Source: Corella eumyota (Eukaryota; Chordata; Ascidiacea; Phlebobranchia; Corellidae). Taken from it: a stretch of DNA of 64,000 nucleotides. The notes below the pieces were generated by a model. That model was not told the DNA's origin and ran no database searches. It saw nothing but the letters and a program-made list of their open reading frames with translations. Within the stretch, counting starts at the first letter, position 1; each line of letters starts with the position of its first letter. The translations under genes were made by a program, and so were the position numbers. This document shows, one piece after another, positions 1 through 11,200 of the stretch. The stretch spans positions 9,646,990 through 9,710,989 of the forward strand of contig OY720102.1 in assembly GCA_963082875.1 (NCBI GenBank). Direction: 5' to 3'.

Positions 1-2620
1 CAGATATATATAATTGTGGCTGATGTTTCAAAGACAAAATTCCATCAATATGATCACGAGCACTCTCTTGTCTAAGCAAAGTCTTCATATAATAACAAAC
101 ATTATGTGGACAGCGGAAATGTAAAATTCCACCTATTTTAAAATGTAACAATGTGTAAATTGCTTTATTGATTACTAAAAAGATTTTTTAAAACATTAGT
201 GACAAGTGCTAACCCGCGCATCTTTTTAAAGTTTTGTAGGTTTTATTTAAAAATATTAAATAAAACCAACTCATTTAATCGATTGATTAGATCATCTTTA
301 CTTCCTTTCGTATTAACACCTATTTTTTGACAAATATCCTGAAGGGATTCAGATGAGTTATCCTGAAGGGATTCAGATGAGAATTTAGATGGGTTTATAA
401 AACAATTAAAGGAAATTTTTTGTTTAAATTATTTAGAAAATTAAATAAACTTTAACCTTGGGTAGGTTGTATAGTGAAAATCATGCTTACCATAAAATCC
501 CCTTCCAATAATATCTTTTAAATATCTATTCCAAGTTTGTTCACAATCAATTTCTCCATTACATTTATCAATATCTAACTTAAAGCATTCAACTTCAATA
601 ACACAAAAAAATATGGTTTTTAATTAACTAATTCCTATTAATAAACAAATTATTATAAACAACTGGTGATAGCATTTTCAGCAAAGTAAAATAATCTATA
701 AAATAATAAGTCGTGTTTCAAAATTATGAAAATCGAACATTAATTAAGGAAATCCAACTTTTTAGCTTGTTAAAATCAATTATATATACATATATTGAAC
801 ATCATAATTTTTGGTAATCACCTGGTCTTATAAATGTATTGGCCCAATTTCCATCGCCAATCAGTGTCTGAGGATTATTTCCGCATTTAATACAAGAAAA
901 ACTGTAGGTAAAATCTTGCAACGCCGCAAAGTGCAATGTTGCATTTCGGATGTGATCATGTGGAATAGAAACCCCATCATCAAATAAGTTACGTAAGTTG
1001 CTTTGAATAGGAATATGAATCTGCACAAGAAATTTAGATTAACTACCAATAAATACAAAAGCAGTTGTCCTCTAAATATTGATTTGGCGATGCTAGTCAC
1101 AGATGGTACTAGTAGTTGAGGAGGAGATGTAATTAACTTTAGTTCAATAGGAATATTTATTGGAATTCTCTTTTTGTTTTGAAAATAATTCATCATCCTG
1201 TGATGGTATCGCGACATTTGTGCTAAATAAAAGCAATATTTGTTTTAGATTTTTAAAAATGAAAATTTTGGTTGTAAGAGATGGTACCCAATACTTTATA
1301 TAAAATCTTATTAAGATTATAATCTGGTTTTTGCTTTTGTTACCTTTCTTTAAATATCTAAACTTAGCCCTAGGTAGGTGACTATAATTCTTAAAATAAC
1401 TAAAGTAAAAATTATTTTTTATTTAAAATTACAAAACGTTTTTAGTAAACAAAATAAATAGTCTTATGATTAAATAAAACCTTGACACTTCACTTCCTGA
1501 TGTTAGTATGCTGCTTGGGTTAAATTGAAACATATACCACTTGGCAATATTTTCATGTATGCATATTTTTTTCTAATTTGAATTTGGACACAAGCAAGAC
1601 CAGAATCCAGTTTCAGTATCTAATGTTACTCTTACTCTCTGAAGTTTAGCAAAATACTGTCTGTGTTTTGTCAAAACAGAAACATATTTTAGTCTACTGC
1701 AATAGCCTAATAATTCAAAATCTCCTGAGATCACTAATGGTTTAGAAATGTTGCTGGCGAATTCTATATATTCCAAACAAGATTGTTCAGTTTTGTTTGT
1801 TATTAAATTAATTAATTTCATTTTTTTTAAATATGCAGGATCCATTTGATGCTCATTTGGTATATATGCATACTTTACTGCCTCTATGTGTAGGCATTCC
1901 AACCCAGGGATGCGATTTTCTATTGGCTTTACTACTAACTCACACTCTTCATTAGTACAATAGTACTCCTGACCTCGATTTTTTTGTACATGTATTGGTG
2001 CTAATGGTCCTGAAGTCGTAGAAGCTACAAAAAACACACCATTTAGTTGATCAACACATATTGATGGATATTCCACTTGTGGGATATTATGACTCGATTC
2101 TCCATGCCGCCTTAATGACACCAAATGATCAAATGTTTGCATGCATAGCTTTTTTCAGATAATGTGGAGACTTCTACATCTAAAAAAAAAAAAAAATAGG
2201 CCTTATTTCTATTTTTTATTAACACATAAATGAATTTTTTGTAGTCACAGTACAATATAATAAGCACAAAAAAAGGAGATTCATTCAAATTAAAAACAAA
2301 CCTTGACTAAAGGTACCCCCAATCTTGATTAATTTTTTTTTTGTCTACATATAAAAAATTAAATACAAACAGTTTAAATGTCGCATTAAATCGAAATGCA
2401 ATTTAACTGACTTTAATAATAAGGTCTGTGCATAAACAAACAAAATATCACTTATATATATTTAAAAAATTTTTACAATTACTTTTTGTACTAACATGCA
2501 TTTTCATTAACTTTTTTCTTGGAATGAAGAGTAAAATGTGTTTGAAAAGCAGTTTTTCTCCCAGTAATTGACTTACATTCTGGGCAGTGATAATGATTTC
2601 GTTTTGATAACAATTAATTA
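1..2620 (-). CDS. KDZ/HMGXB3-like cysteine-cluster protein, partial, multi-exon
   Basis: At least six coding blocks read on the minus strand and run off the window at base 1. In order: about 2615-2505, a C2H2-like finger (CPEC, then H..LH); 2142-1573, 189 residues with a Cys-rich YYCTNEECEL segment and paired CxC motifs, resembling the cysteine-cluster region of HMGXB3-like proteins; 1026-802 with FSCIKCGNNPQTLIGDGN, ending at a plausible donor (CAG/GTGATT); about 600-487, acidic, ending in GRGFYG at a GTAAGC donor; about 405-255, a SAP-like segment (LQDICQKIGVNTKGSKDDLI); about 145-1, GGILHFRCPHNVCYYMKTLL then ESARDHIDGILSLKHQP, which matches a conserved block of KDZ-type transposase-related proteins. 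The superfamily is known for CxC zinc-binding modules and a DDE nuclease core; the rest of the core would lie left of base 1. The join between the finger exon and the 189-residue block may need a frame change, so it may be degraded. Could be a transposase or a domesticated relative. Confidence 0.66.
337..383. repeat. 23-bp direct duplication in the SAP-like exon
   Basis: The string tcctgaagggattcagatga occurs twice, 23 bp apart, inside the SAP-like coding block of the minus-strand gene. The period is not a multiple of three, so in the reading chosen the second copy enters in another frame or the exon begins between the copies. Confidence 0.6.
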
Positions 2621-2639
2621 GTGTGCTTTTAATCGTTAA

Positions 2640-3400
2640 AGTAATAAAAGCAATAAAGTTTAATTGTCGACAATGTAACGCAACAGAAAATCAATTCACA
2701 ACTTTAAGTGAGACATAATTTTACAGTTACTTTTGTTAGCCATTTTAATGTTATGCAATAAATTTAATACAACATTTGTTTGCCATACTGTTAAAACCTC
2801 TTCATTACATAACAAAAAAATAATTTAAGGTAGCCTTGCTTCATTTATCTTGCATCATTTGCAAACTCTAAAAACAAATAAAAACATGTAGGCAAATTCA
2901 CTAAAATAAATAACTACGAAACTAGTAGATTTACCAAATATGTAACTATAAATGCAGTATTAAGAATTACCCTCAAAAAATCATGAACATTTTAATTATG
3001 TATATGTATATGTTACATAAATATATATATGTTTAAAAAATTGAACATAATATTTGACTTGAGTATACATTTTCCATTTACATATATAAATATAATATAG
3101 GATTGAATATAAGTATTTACAATTACATTCATTTGAGCATTAAGCAAAGCTTAAAATTGCCTATTAAAACTACAGTCTACGGTAAGGTTGTTGGTAAGAC
3201 ACAAATTTCTATATAAGCTAGGATCCTACTATTTGTTGCACAGGGCCGCACAAAAAATTACTATTTACCACATAGGACACGATGAGAGTTTATTCGAGAA
3301 CACTGTCATTCGATATAAAAAAAAAAAAACACTACACTTTTTATTACCCCAGCCCTAACCATCTTCTGGGAAAGCCTACATTAGGGTCCAACTAAAAACA
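2640..3400. other. AT-rich stretch, no gene seen
   Basis: No open frame, RNA gene or clear repeat was recognised. A GC-richer patch near 3240-3420 (acacgatgagagtttattcg, gcccgggagcgaccgggaag) leads into the tandem array that follows. Confidence 0.5.
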
Positions 3401-3408
3401 GCCCGGGA

Positions 3409-3690
3409 GCGACCGGGAAGTAGAGGGATATGTTACGTACAACGAATGCTTAAACATCATTATTTGAATATTTTCTTGGCGACCGGGGGCCAAGGTTATG
3501 TTATACATACAACTAATGCTCAAAACATTATTTGAATATTTTCTTAGCACCCGGAAGGTAGAGGGTGTGTTTTACGTACAACTTATGCTTAAAACATCAT
3601 CATTTAAATATTTTCTTGGCGACCAGGAAGTAGAGGCAGAGGGTATGTTTTAAATACAAGAAAATATTTAAATGAGGATGTTTTGGTTTT
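3409..3690. repeat. Tandem repeat of about 70 bp, four units, with inverted end
   Basis: Units begin near 3409, 3479, 3547 and 3619 with gcgaccgggaag or a variant and end with tttgaatattttcttg. Spacing is 70, 68 and 72 bp. After the last unit, acaagaaaatatttaaatga (about 3657-3676) is the reverse complement of the unit end at 3600-3618, so the array could close in a hairpin. Function unknown. Confidence 0.75.
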
Positions 3691-3699
3691 TCCACATCT

Positions 3700-4430
3700 T
3701 AATTTACGTTAATTAAACTACCACAAAGTAATAATGTTGTACATAAAACAATTAAATTTGTAAACAGATAATAAATCAAATATTTTATGATAAAATATGT
3801 CAGACTGTCAGAGAGCACAGATAACTAACAAAAGTTATCCTACTTACAGACTTATTTTTTTTAGAAAGATAGTCCAAAATCAATATCAGTTTTTAAATCA
3901 GTTAAAGTTTCATCCGAACTGGAGGTAGTATTCCTTTTTTTTCCATTTACAAAAACTGAAAATAAGTTTTCAAGAACCGCAAATATATTTTCTTGACCTT
4001 TCACCTATGCAAAGCCTCAACTTTACTAGCCTTATGCGAAGGAACTCCGGTTAGCGACTAACCTTCTCTTTCGGGTTAAAATAAATATTTGTTTAATTAA
4101 TGTCAAACTTGAAAAGATATAACTTGTTTATTTAAGCTGGGCACTATATTATAAATCTTAATCTGTTAATATAAGATAAAAAAATGAGGTAAAACTGTGA
4201 CTGTACTTATCTTCCAATTTATAAATCTTGTTCAAATTGTTTTGGCTTAAGTTTTAGTTGGGCTTTGCTCTTCTATAAGCAGTAAGGTGCGGCAGTTTTT
4301 CTTCTAAGTTATTTAATGCTCAATATAATTAACAACATCAAAACTTATAAAATACACAATTTAAAATTTTTTTTGAAAGATGATAACTTTTGTTCTTTAA
4401 AACTAAAAGTTCTAAATTTTTAGTATGTTG
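3700..4430. other. AT-rich stretch, no gene seen
   Basis: No coding signal recognised. The segment near 4385-4470 (ctaaatttttagtatgttgg) also occurs near 44290 and 47600, where it likewise precedes the 127-bp array, so it belongs to the same dispersed repeat. Confidence 0.5.
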
Positions 4431-4439
4431 GTTATTATC

Positions 4440-5260
4440 CTAAAGAATCGCAAACCTCCTATTGACGACACTTAAATGTCACTAATTACTAAATAATAGG
4501 TGTTTGTTTATTAAAATTTAAAGGTTGTTGTTAATTTTTTTAATCTTGGTTAATTGTATATCATGATATTAGTAACTCAAAAATAAATTAAAATTTTAAT
4601 TTTTGTCACTAATTACTAATTAATAGATGTTTGTTTATTAAAATTAAAAGTTTGTTATTTATTTTTTAAACTTTGGCCATTTGTATATCATGATATTGGT
4701 ATCTTAAAAATGAATTAAAATTATAATTTTTATCACTAATTACTAATTAATAGGTGTTTATTTATTAAAATTTAAAGATTTTTTATTTATTTTCTAAATA
4801 TTGGCCATTTGTATATCATAATATTAGTATCTCAAAAATGAATTAACATTTAAATTTTTATCACTAATTACTAATTAATATATGTTTATTTATTAAAATT
4901 TAAAAATTGTTATCACTTTTTTAAATCTTTGTCTATTGTAAATCATGATATTAGTAACTTAAAATAGATAAAAAATTTAATTTTTGCTTGTTTATTATAT
5001 TTAAATTATTGTATATTTATTTAAAGTTCGACATTAAGTATTCAAAATTTAATATAATGTATTTTATAACATAAGTAGTTAAAAAATATATTTGAAAAAT
5101 AATTTTTGTTTATTTATCATATGTAAATGCTTGTTTATTTATTAGAAATCAAAAATCAATTTTAGGAATTTAAAATTTAGCATAATGTGTATCCTGGTAT
5201 TAATTAACAACTTAAAACTGGGTTAAAATATTAATTTTTGTATGTATATTAAAAATCAAA
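4440..5260. repeat. 127-bp AT-rich tandem array, copy A
   Basis: Units starting with tcactaattactaattaata recur near 4478, 4606, 4733 and 4860, about 127 bp apart. Each carries tgtttgtttattaaaattta and an internal gtatatcatgatattagta. Later units are degraded. The same unit forms the arrays at 44.33-44.72 kb and 47.05-48.2 kb. Confidence 0.8.
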
Positions 5261-5339
5261 GATATGTAATATTCTTAGTGAATGTTTATGCATATATTTT
5301 TTTATTTAAAAAAAGTTTATGCTAAACATAATCAAATAA

Positions 5340-5385
5340 TTTTGAACCATATTTTATTTATCAAATAAATCTAGTTATTATTATT
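5340..5385. repeat. Conserved terminal block of the array repeat (1 of 4)
   Basis: Contains ttatcaaataaatctagtta after a gaaccatattttattt lead. Near-identical blocks lie at about 5873-5920, 47497-47541 and 48269-48310, each closing an AT-rich repeat segment, which suggests a shared 3' end of one dispersed family. Confidence 0.65.
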
Positions 5386-5404
5386 ATTAATCTCTTTCAA
5401 TTCG

Positions 5405-5491
5405 TTCATGAATGGGCCCAAACCTTCAACCTTTCGGTTAAGTGCAAAACGCGCCAATCTATTGCGACACAAATACGACTATTTTGCGACA
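5405..5491 (-). repeat. tRNA-derived sequence (tRNA-Asn-like), degenerate
   Basis: Read on the minus strand it gives GCGCGTTTTGCACTTAACCG followed by AAAGGTTGAAGG and a damaged B box. This resembles the anticodon arm and T arm of animal tRNA-Asn, but the stems do not pair well. Probably a tRNA-derived SINE head or tRNA pseudogene. Confidence 0.5.
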
Positions 5492-5549
5492 CTTCAATTA
5501 AATTTGCAAAGCAAAATTATAATAATAATAAAAATGAGAAAAAACTAGT

Positions 5550-5645
5550 TTCGTCCTTGGGCGGGCTCGAACCTCCAACTTTTCGGTTGAAGAGCTAAAC
5601 GCGCCAATGCTTGCGACACAGAAACGACTGATTTGCGACATTTCT
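5550..5645 (-). repeat. tRNA-derived sequence (tRNA-Asn-like), second copy
   Basis: The minus strand carries an A-box-like TTGGCGCGTTTAGCTC, then CAACCGAAAAGTTGGAGG and a good B box, GGTTCGAGCC, as in tRNA-Asn. The flanking text (cgacacagaaacgactgatt, ttgcgacattt) is shared with the first copy, so a unit larger than the tRNA part was duplicated. A 77-codon open frame over it is not considered a gene. Confidence 0.55.
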
Positions 5646-5687
5646 ATCAAACTTGCAAAGCCAAATTGTAAAAAAGGGACGATTATA

Positions 5688-5730
5688 TATTTGATCCTGG
5701 CTGGACTCGAACCGCAATCTTTTAAATTCA
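5688..5730 (-). repeat. tRNA-like fragment, third copy
   Basis: The minus strand carries GGTTCGAGTCC (a B-box match) with GATCCTGGCTGG beside it on the plus strand. Only the 3' part of the tRNA-like unit is present. Confidence 0.4.
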
Positions 5731-5739
5731 AAAGAAAAT

Positions 5740-6275
5740 AATAATGATAAACATTTAGCTAATAATTAAATACATAAAATTTGATTTAATAATTTAGTTG
5801 ATAATCTTAATTAATGTTTATGATTATCTTTATTTATTAATAGAGATTAATTTTAAAAATGATCAAATGATTTTAAATCGTATTTTATTTATCAAATAAA
5901 TCTAGTTGTAATATTATTGCTTGTTGTGATGAGGAATTTAAAATAACTTTGACACAATTAGTGCGTTCTTTAAAAAACAACAATAATTGTATGGGATATT
6001 CTTTTTTTCAATATAAATATATTAAAACAGTTTACAAACGTTAACATGTGCATCACCAGCTTCTTTTAAACATTTTTAAAGACGAAAATAATTTTATAAA
6101 TTCAAAATCAGATGATTGATTTTTTTCAAAACTACCTTATATTTTTCAAAACTACCTTATATTGCCCACCACTTGCCTGAACATTACCAGAGAGTATTGC
6201 ATAATTAGTAATAACAAATTTTAACTTGTTTAAAAAGAACTTTTGAATCGAATCAGTGTTTTAATTTTTTAGTTA
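5740..6275. other. AT-rich stretch with second terminal block, no gene seen
   Basis: Holds the terminal block at 5873-5920 (see 5340-5385) and a 20-bp direct duplication near 6127-6162 (ttttcaaaactaccttatat twice). No coding sequence recognised. Confidence 0.5.
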
Positions 6276-6279
6276 CCAA

Positions 6280-6351
6280 GGCGTTATAGCTTAGTGGTAA
6301 AGCGTCTGTCTCGTAAACAGGAGATCCTGGGTTCAATCCCCAGTAACGCCT
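6280..6351 (+). tRNA. tRNA-Thr (anticodon CGT)
   Basis: A 72-nt cloverleaf. Acceptor GGCGTTA pairs fully with TAACGCC; D stem GCTT/AAGC; anticodon stem TCTGT/ACAGG with loop CTCGTAA, giving anticodon CGT (reads ACG, Thr); five-base variable loop; T stem CTGGG/CCCAG with loop TTCAATC. The stretch from the anticodon loop to the T loop is essentially the animal tRNA-Thr(CGT) sequence. A T-rich run follows within about 12 bases, suitable as a Pol III terminator. All stems pair, so it is probably functional. Confidence 0.93.
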
Positions 6352-6359
6352 ATTATTAT

Positions 6360-7259
6360 TTTACTATAATGAAGTTGGTGGTTAATTTTAAAAATAATTT
6401 ATTCTGATTACTTTAAAATAATACGTTAAATTTTAAATACCACGAAGATTTGTAAACCTATCATGGCGTTTATGTTAAATTAGGCTTTTGTTTATCTTCC
6501 GGCTGTAATCAACAGCTTATGCAAATTCTAACTCGCGAATGTAAAAAAAGTCGACTAAATTTTAATAGTTTTTTGTACTTTTTTCTTAATATTCTGTGCA
6601 ATGTTTTTGCACAAGTAGCAAATTCAATAATTTTAATTGTTCTTAATGATTGGTTGTGAACAAGAATATAAGATTTCGACTATTTAAAAAAAAATTAACA
6701 CTAAATTTACTTTGAACTCGAAATCCATGTTTGTTTGGTGGCGTCCGTTTAGTAAAACTAAATTGCCAGGTTTAATTTAAATATATGCACTTAATATAAA
6801 GCGTAAATGACTAGATTCAAATATTAATCAACACCAGAAAAAAAAACAGATAAATTTTTATGCGACAAGAAATGTTAAATATAAACTGCAAATTTTATAA
6901 ACAAGTTATAAATAAAAGCATTCGATATACTTTTAACATCGAAAAAAGAAAGTTAAAGCTTGTCAGCACATAAATAAAAATTTCGTATTAAATCAACATC
7001 AAATATTTTTTTTAAAAAAAATTAAAGTAAGTTCATGTGGATTTATTTTAAATAAGTTACATACCAATCAACTATAATGACAACTTAATTTCCAATATCT
7101 TATTAGGTAAATAATAACATAGTTTTAAAAAAAAAAACTTATTTTAGCTGTGTTTTTTAAAAGAAAGAGGCAAAAATAGCACTTAAAATATAAATTTACC
7201 ATTTGACTTTAAAAAGCTGCAATGGTTTTTTGTTTAAAAAAAGAATGCCCTATTAAATG
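6360..7259. other. AT-rich stretch, no gene seen
   Basis: No coding or RNA gene recognised. The last 20 bases before 7260 resemble the reverse complement of sequence near 25310-25360, which suggests that the BEL element inserted into a copy of that dispersed repeat. Confidence 0.45.
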
Positions 7260-8138
7260 TGTTAAATATGCGTTTTATATTTGTTACATTTGGCAACCCT
7301 GAGGTTTTATAATCAGCCGTGCGTTTCACTTGATTGAAAGGTTTTTTAATACTTACCGTAATTTCATGGCTATTATTTTTATCGTTATGAATCTAGACTG
7401 ATAGGCTATTTAAAAGTGATTTAAAGTGTTATATGTAATTACTACCTTTCCTACTGTGAAACTATTTGGAGTAGTGAACTGATACGTACGTTTTTTGGAT
7501 CCATAATTCGGGCTTGTGAATTTTCGGGTAATTACATTTTGCATTATTATTAAGTTATTTTGTGTTTATGTTTTGTACTAAATGTCTCTTTTACCTTTAT
7601 CAGGAACTTATTGGGTAGTTTTATCATCTGTGCCGTATATTTTCATGAGCCAATATCTGCCATTTCTTAGGTATTTATGCCTTTTATTGTTGATGTGCCT
7701 AATAGGGCTTTGCTATTACAGCTTTTTTCTTTACCTTACCTTTTCAATTGCTAATTACAGATTGCTTGAATTAACCACGATTACACATGTTGACCTTTGT
7801 ATCCATTGTATAAGTGGCTTGCTAAACGTGTCGGTAAGATGTGTTTTGACTTCGATATTCTCTGTATTATGTTTTTTTTATGTGGTAACAATTAGTTATA
7901 TTGTGATCGCTTATTTTTCTATAGCATTATTGACTATAGCTGATTTATTTTTTGTAGAAACTGTCAATGAACGAATGTGTTTGTGTGTGAACGAAATAAA
8001 ATTGTTCATTCATGTGTGCGACTAAAAGCGGGGTCAACTTTAATAAAGCAAGAATAGTTCAATCAGTACAAATAGTCTTATGCTAAATACCCTCAGTGCA
8101 TGGCGGCCACTTAGCACTAGAAGAGAGGGCATTTAACA
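7260..8138 (+). repeat. 5' LTR of the BEL/Pao element
   Basis: 879 bp, TG..CA ends, nearly identical to the 3' LTR. AATAAA signals occur near 7995 and 8041, close to the LTR end. It also holds a 147-codon open frame at 7582-8025 rich in hydrophobic residues, treated separately. Confidence 0.93.
7582..8025 (+). CDS. Hydrophobic 147-residue frame within the 5' LTR (doubtful)
   Basis: Starts MSLLPLSGTYWVV and has about four hydrophobic segments, roughly residues 28-58, 70-85, 92-115 and 103-122, with several Cys. The same-length frame is present in the 3' LTR at 14574-15017. T-rich DNA yields hydrophobic frames by chance and the LTRs have had little time to diverge, so equal length is weak evidence of coding. 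No family recognised. Confidence 0.25.
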   Translation: MSLLPLSGTYWVVLSSVPYIFMSQYLPFLRYLCLLLLMCLIGLCYYSFFLYLTFSIANYRLLELTTITHVDLCIHCISGLLNVSVRCVLTSIFSVLCFFYVVTISYIVIAYFSIALLTIADLFFVETVNERMCLCVNEIKLFIHVCD

Positions 8139-8203
8139 GCGTTTCGACACGAGCATTTAAAATTTTTTGTTTATCTGCTCGTTCTGAGTAATCAATTAAA
8201 ATC
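8139..8203 (+). promoter_or_regulatory. BEL leader and primer-binding region
   Basis: Sixty-five bases separate the 5' LTR from the gag-pol start; they begin gcgtttcgacacgag. In this family a tRNA primer pairs just inside the 5' LTR, so this is the expected location. I could not assign the tRNA. Confidence 0.4.
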
Positions 8204-11200
8204 ATGACTGAACAAGAACAGTTTGACAGTGCTGCCGCCATGGGCAGGCTTAAGGGACTATATACTCGGGCTGAGAGTATTATGCTAAAACCTGAAGGAA
8301 AAAGAGATCTAGAGTTGCTGTTACCTGAAATTGACAAAGCATACCAGGATTTTTGCGAGCTCTGTGTTGATTTAGATGAATCTGCTGTAGTGCCAGGCAG
8401 CGAGTTGCGAGTTGTAGATTGGGCAACTGCAAAATCTGAGTTTGATACACGAGTGAGTGAGTGGCTCGAGCAGTGTCAAACCCAATTGAGAGAGCTTACC
8501 AGTGCAACCCCTGGTCCTTCTGGATTGGTACACCACTCGCAAAGTGGGGGGAGTCACGTTTCATCTAGTTCATCATCAAAGGCAAGAGCTGCTGAGCTTC
8601 GTTTAACAAAATTAAAGTTGAAGGCTGAAAATGAACGGAGAGAAGAGCGTGCTCGAAGGGAAAAATATGAAAGAGAAGTTAAGCTTAAGGAAGAAGAAGA
8701 ACTTGCTCAGGAAAAAGCTCAGAAAGCACGTGAAGAGGCTGATAAAACTGTTAGAAAATCTCGTGTAAAGGCTCAAAGAGAAGCTTACGAGGCAGAGCAA
8801 AGGGACATTGAAGAGCGTAACGAACAGAAAAGGCAGCTTCAGTTACAGGAAGCGGAAAATGAATATTTAGACGAGTTGTCGAAGGCTTCTGGTAGCATAA
8901 GATGTGATGTTGTTTCAAAGAAGAATGTGGTAGATGTGCCTGCTTCTGTAAAAGAAATGACCTACCAAATGAAGGTCGAGCCAAGTTTATCTTTTTTGCA
9001 GTCCAAGAAAGATGTTGTAAGGGACAATTTAAATGAGAATTTCTATGAGCCTGTTTCACCTCATGGATTAGATGAGAAGAAAAGGTTGCGAGAAGAAGTT
9101 CAAGTAAATTGGTCACCACCACAAGTCACAAAAGGGCGTTGCAAGGAAGAATTTGGTGAGAGGTTTTTGCCAAAACCAAAGTTAGAAATGTTTAATGGAA
9201 ATCCTCTGGAATACCGTACCTTTATAATGAAGTTTGATGTTCATATTGCTGTTAATGTAAATAGTGATGCTCTTAGGCTTGTGTACCTAATGCAGCACTG
9301 CAGTGAAGAAGTAAGAAGTGGGATTAAGCACTTTGTTGATGAGCCTAATGATGGGTATGTTAAAGCAAGGAGATACATGGAAAATGAATATGGGGCACCA
9401 CATCGTATTGCATGTGCATGTGAATCAAGCCTGCTTACAAACCCAAATGTGCCAAGAAATAATCCAAAGGCACTTAGAGACTTTGCTATAAAAGTTAAAA
9501 AATGTGTAACTGCCCTACAGAATTACAAATACGCTACAGTATTAGACTCGGTGAAGTTTATTACTTCCATTGCCAAGAAACTGCCAGAACCACTACAAGC
9601 TCAGTGGGTTGCATATTCTGCCAGGATTGAAAAACGAGATGGCAGGTATGCCATGTTCGAATGTTTTAATGAATTTGTTGGAGAGGCTGCCGATGTTGCC
9701 AATTCAACATTTGGTCGATCAATGTTGTTATCCACAACATCCAGGAAGTCGAATGATGCTGTTGTAAGATCGACAGTGCGAGTTCACAATGTAATGGTTT
9801 CAGATTCCGAAAAGAAAATTGGTTCAAATGTTGCTAGTTCATTGAAAGCTAACAGCAGGACATGTCATTATTGTTCAAAAGAACATTATTTGAGCCAGTG
9901 CAATAGTTTCATTGACTTGAGTCCGGAAGATCGGAGGTACTTTGTTCGTAAAAAACGTTTGTGCTTCAGTTGCTTTAGTTCCTTACATTTTCAAGGGGAT
10001 TGTACGAAGAAGAAGGCATGTGCTGAACCAGGCTGTGGCAGTGACAGGCATCATAGGTTGCTGCATCTGTTTAGCCAAAGGCCCTCTCGAAGTGATGCTA
10101 AAGAGGTTACAGCAAACACCATGATTGTCCGAGGGGTAGCATGTTATTTAAATGTGGTTCCTGTGACTTTATCTTATGGTGAGAAACGCTTTAGCACCTA
10201 TGCTCTAATTGATTCAGGGTCCACTGGGACCTTTTGTTTGCGTGAGGTTGCGGACAACCTTGGTTTAACAGGAAAGGCAGTGGAGATCATGCTGTCCTCA
10301 TTTTTTGGGAGAGAAAGAAGGAAAACCTATTCCTATTCATTTACTGTGCAACCTTTCAAGGAGCAATTGCCAGTTTATCATGTTAAGGAGGTAATGTTGA
10401 CCGATGTTATACCTGCAAAACCTAGCAACCTTTCAGAGGCAAAGAGTAATTATGCATATTTGCGTGACTTTGAATTTAAGCATATTGAAGGGGGAAGAGT
10501 AACAATGTTAATTGGTACAAATGTTCCTGCTATACACATATGCGAAGTTTTGGCTCAAGGTGTAAGCCAAGAGGATCCTGTGGTGGTTAAAACTCCGCTA
10601 GGGATATCGTTGCTGGGTGGTAGATCGAACACGCTTTCAATGCAGGCAAATAATGCTGTGCTGGAAGAACTGGAGTCTAAAGTCATGTGCCCAGATGAAA
10701 GTTTTAATGTTGTGGCGGAAATAGGAAGAAACCAATCACAGGAAGATCGAAAGGTTTTTAAGGGTTTAGTAAATTCAGTGAAACTGAAAGATGGTCATTA
10801 CTGTTTACCATTGCCTTGGCGTAATGATGAAGTTGTTTTGCCGGACAACAAGGTTTCTGCTCTCAGTCGTCTAAAATCTCTGGCCCGACGATTTTATAAG
10901 GATGACAAGTTAAAGAGAAAGTATGTGGAGAAGATGCAGCTTTACATTGATAGCAGGCATGCAGAAGTCGTTCCTGATGATGAGCTTCAGAATGCTAATC
11001 GGATATGGTATCTTCCACATCATCCAGTAGTGAACCCGCACAAACCAGAGAAGCTTAGAATAGTTTTTGACTGTGCGGCAGTGTGCCACGGTGTATCGTT
11101 AAATGATGAACTTATGCAAGGACCGGACTTGATAAATTCTTTAGTTGGCGTGCTGTTGAGGTTTCGTCGTGATAGAATTGCTATTGCTGGTGACATTCGC

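Noticed and set aside
3409-3660. Possible CRISPR-like array
   Set aside because: Units are contiguous without unique spacers, and the DNA is eukaryotic; it is an ordinary tandem repeat. The same holds for the 52-bp, 127-bp and 31-bp arrays.
5498-5731. 77-codon minus-strand frame
   Set aside because: Falls on tRNA-like repeated units with B boxes; no protein similarity.
8612-8800. Phe/Leu/Ser-rich minus-strand frame
   Set aside because: Shadow of the Lys/Glu-rich part of the BEL Gag frame.
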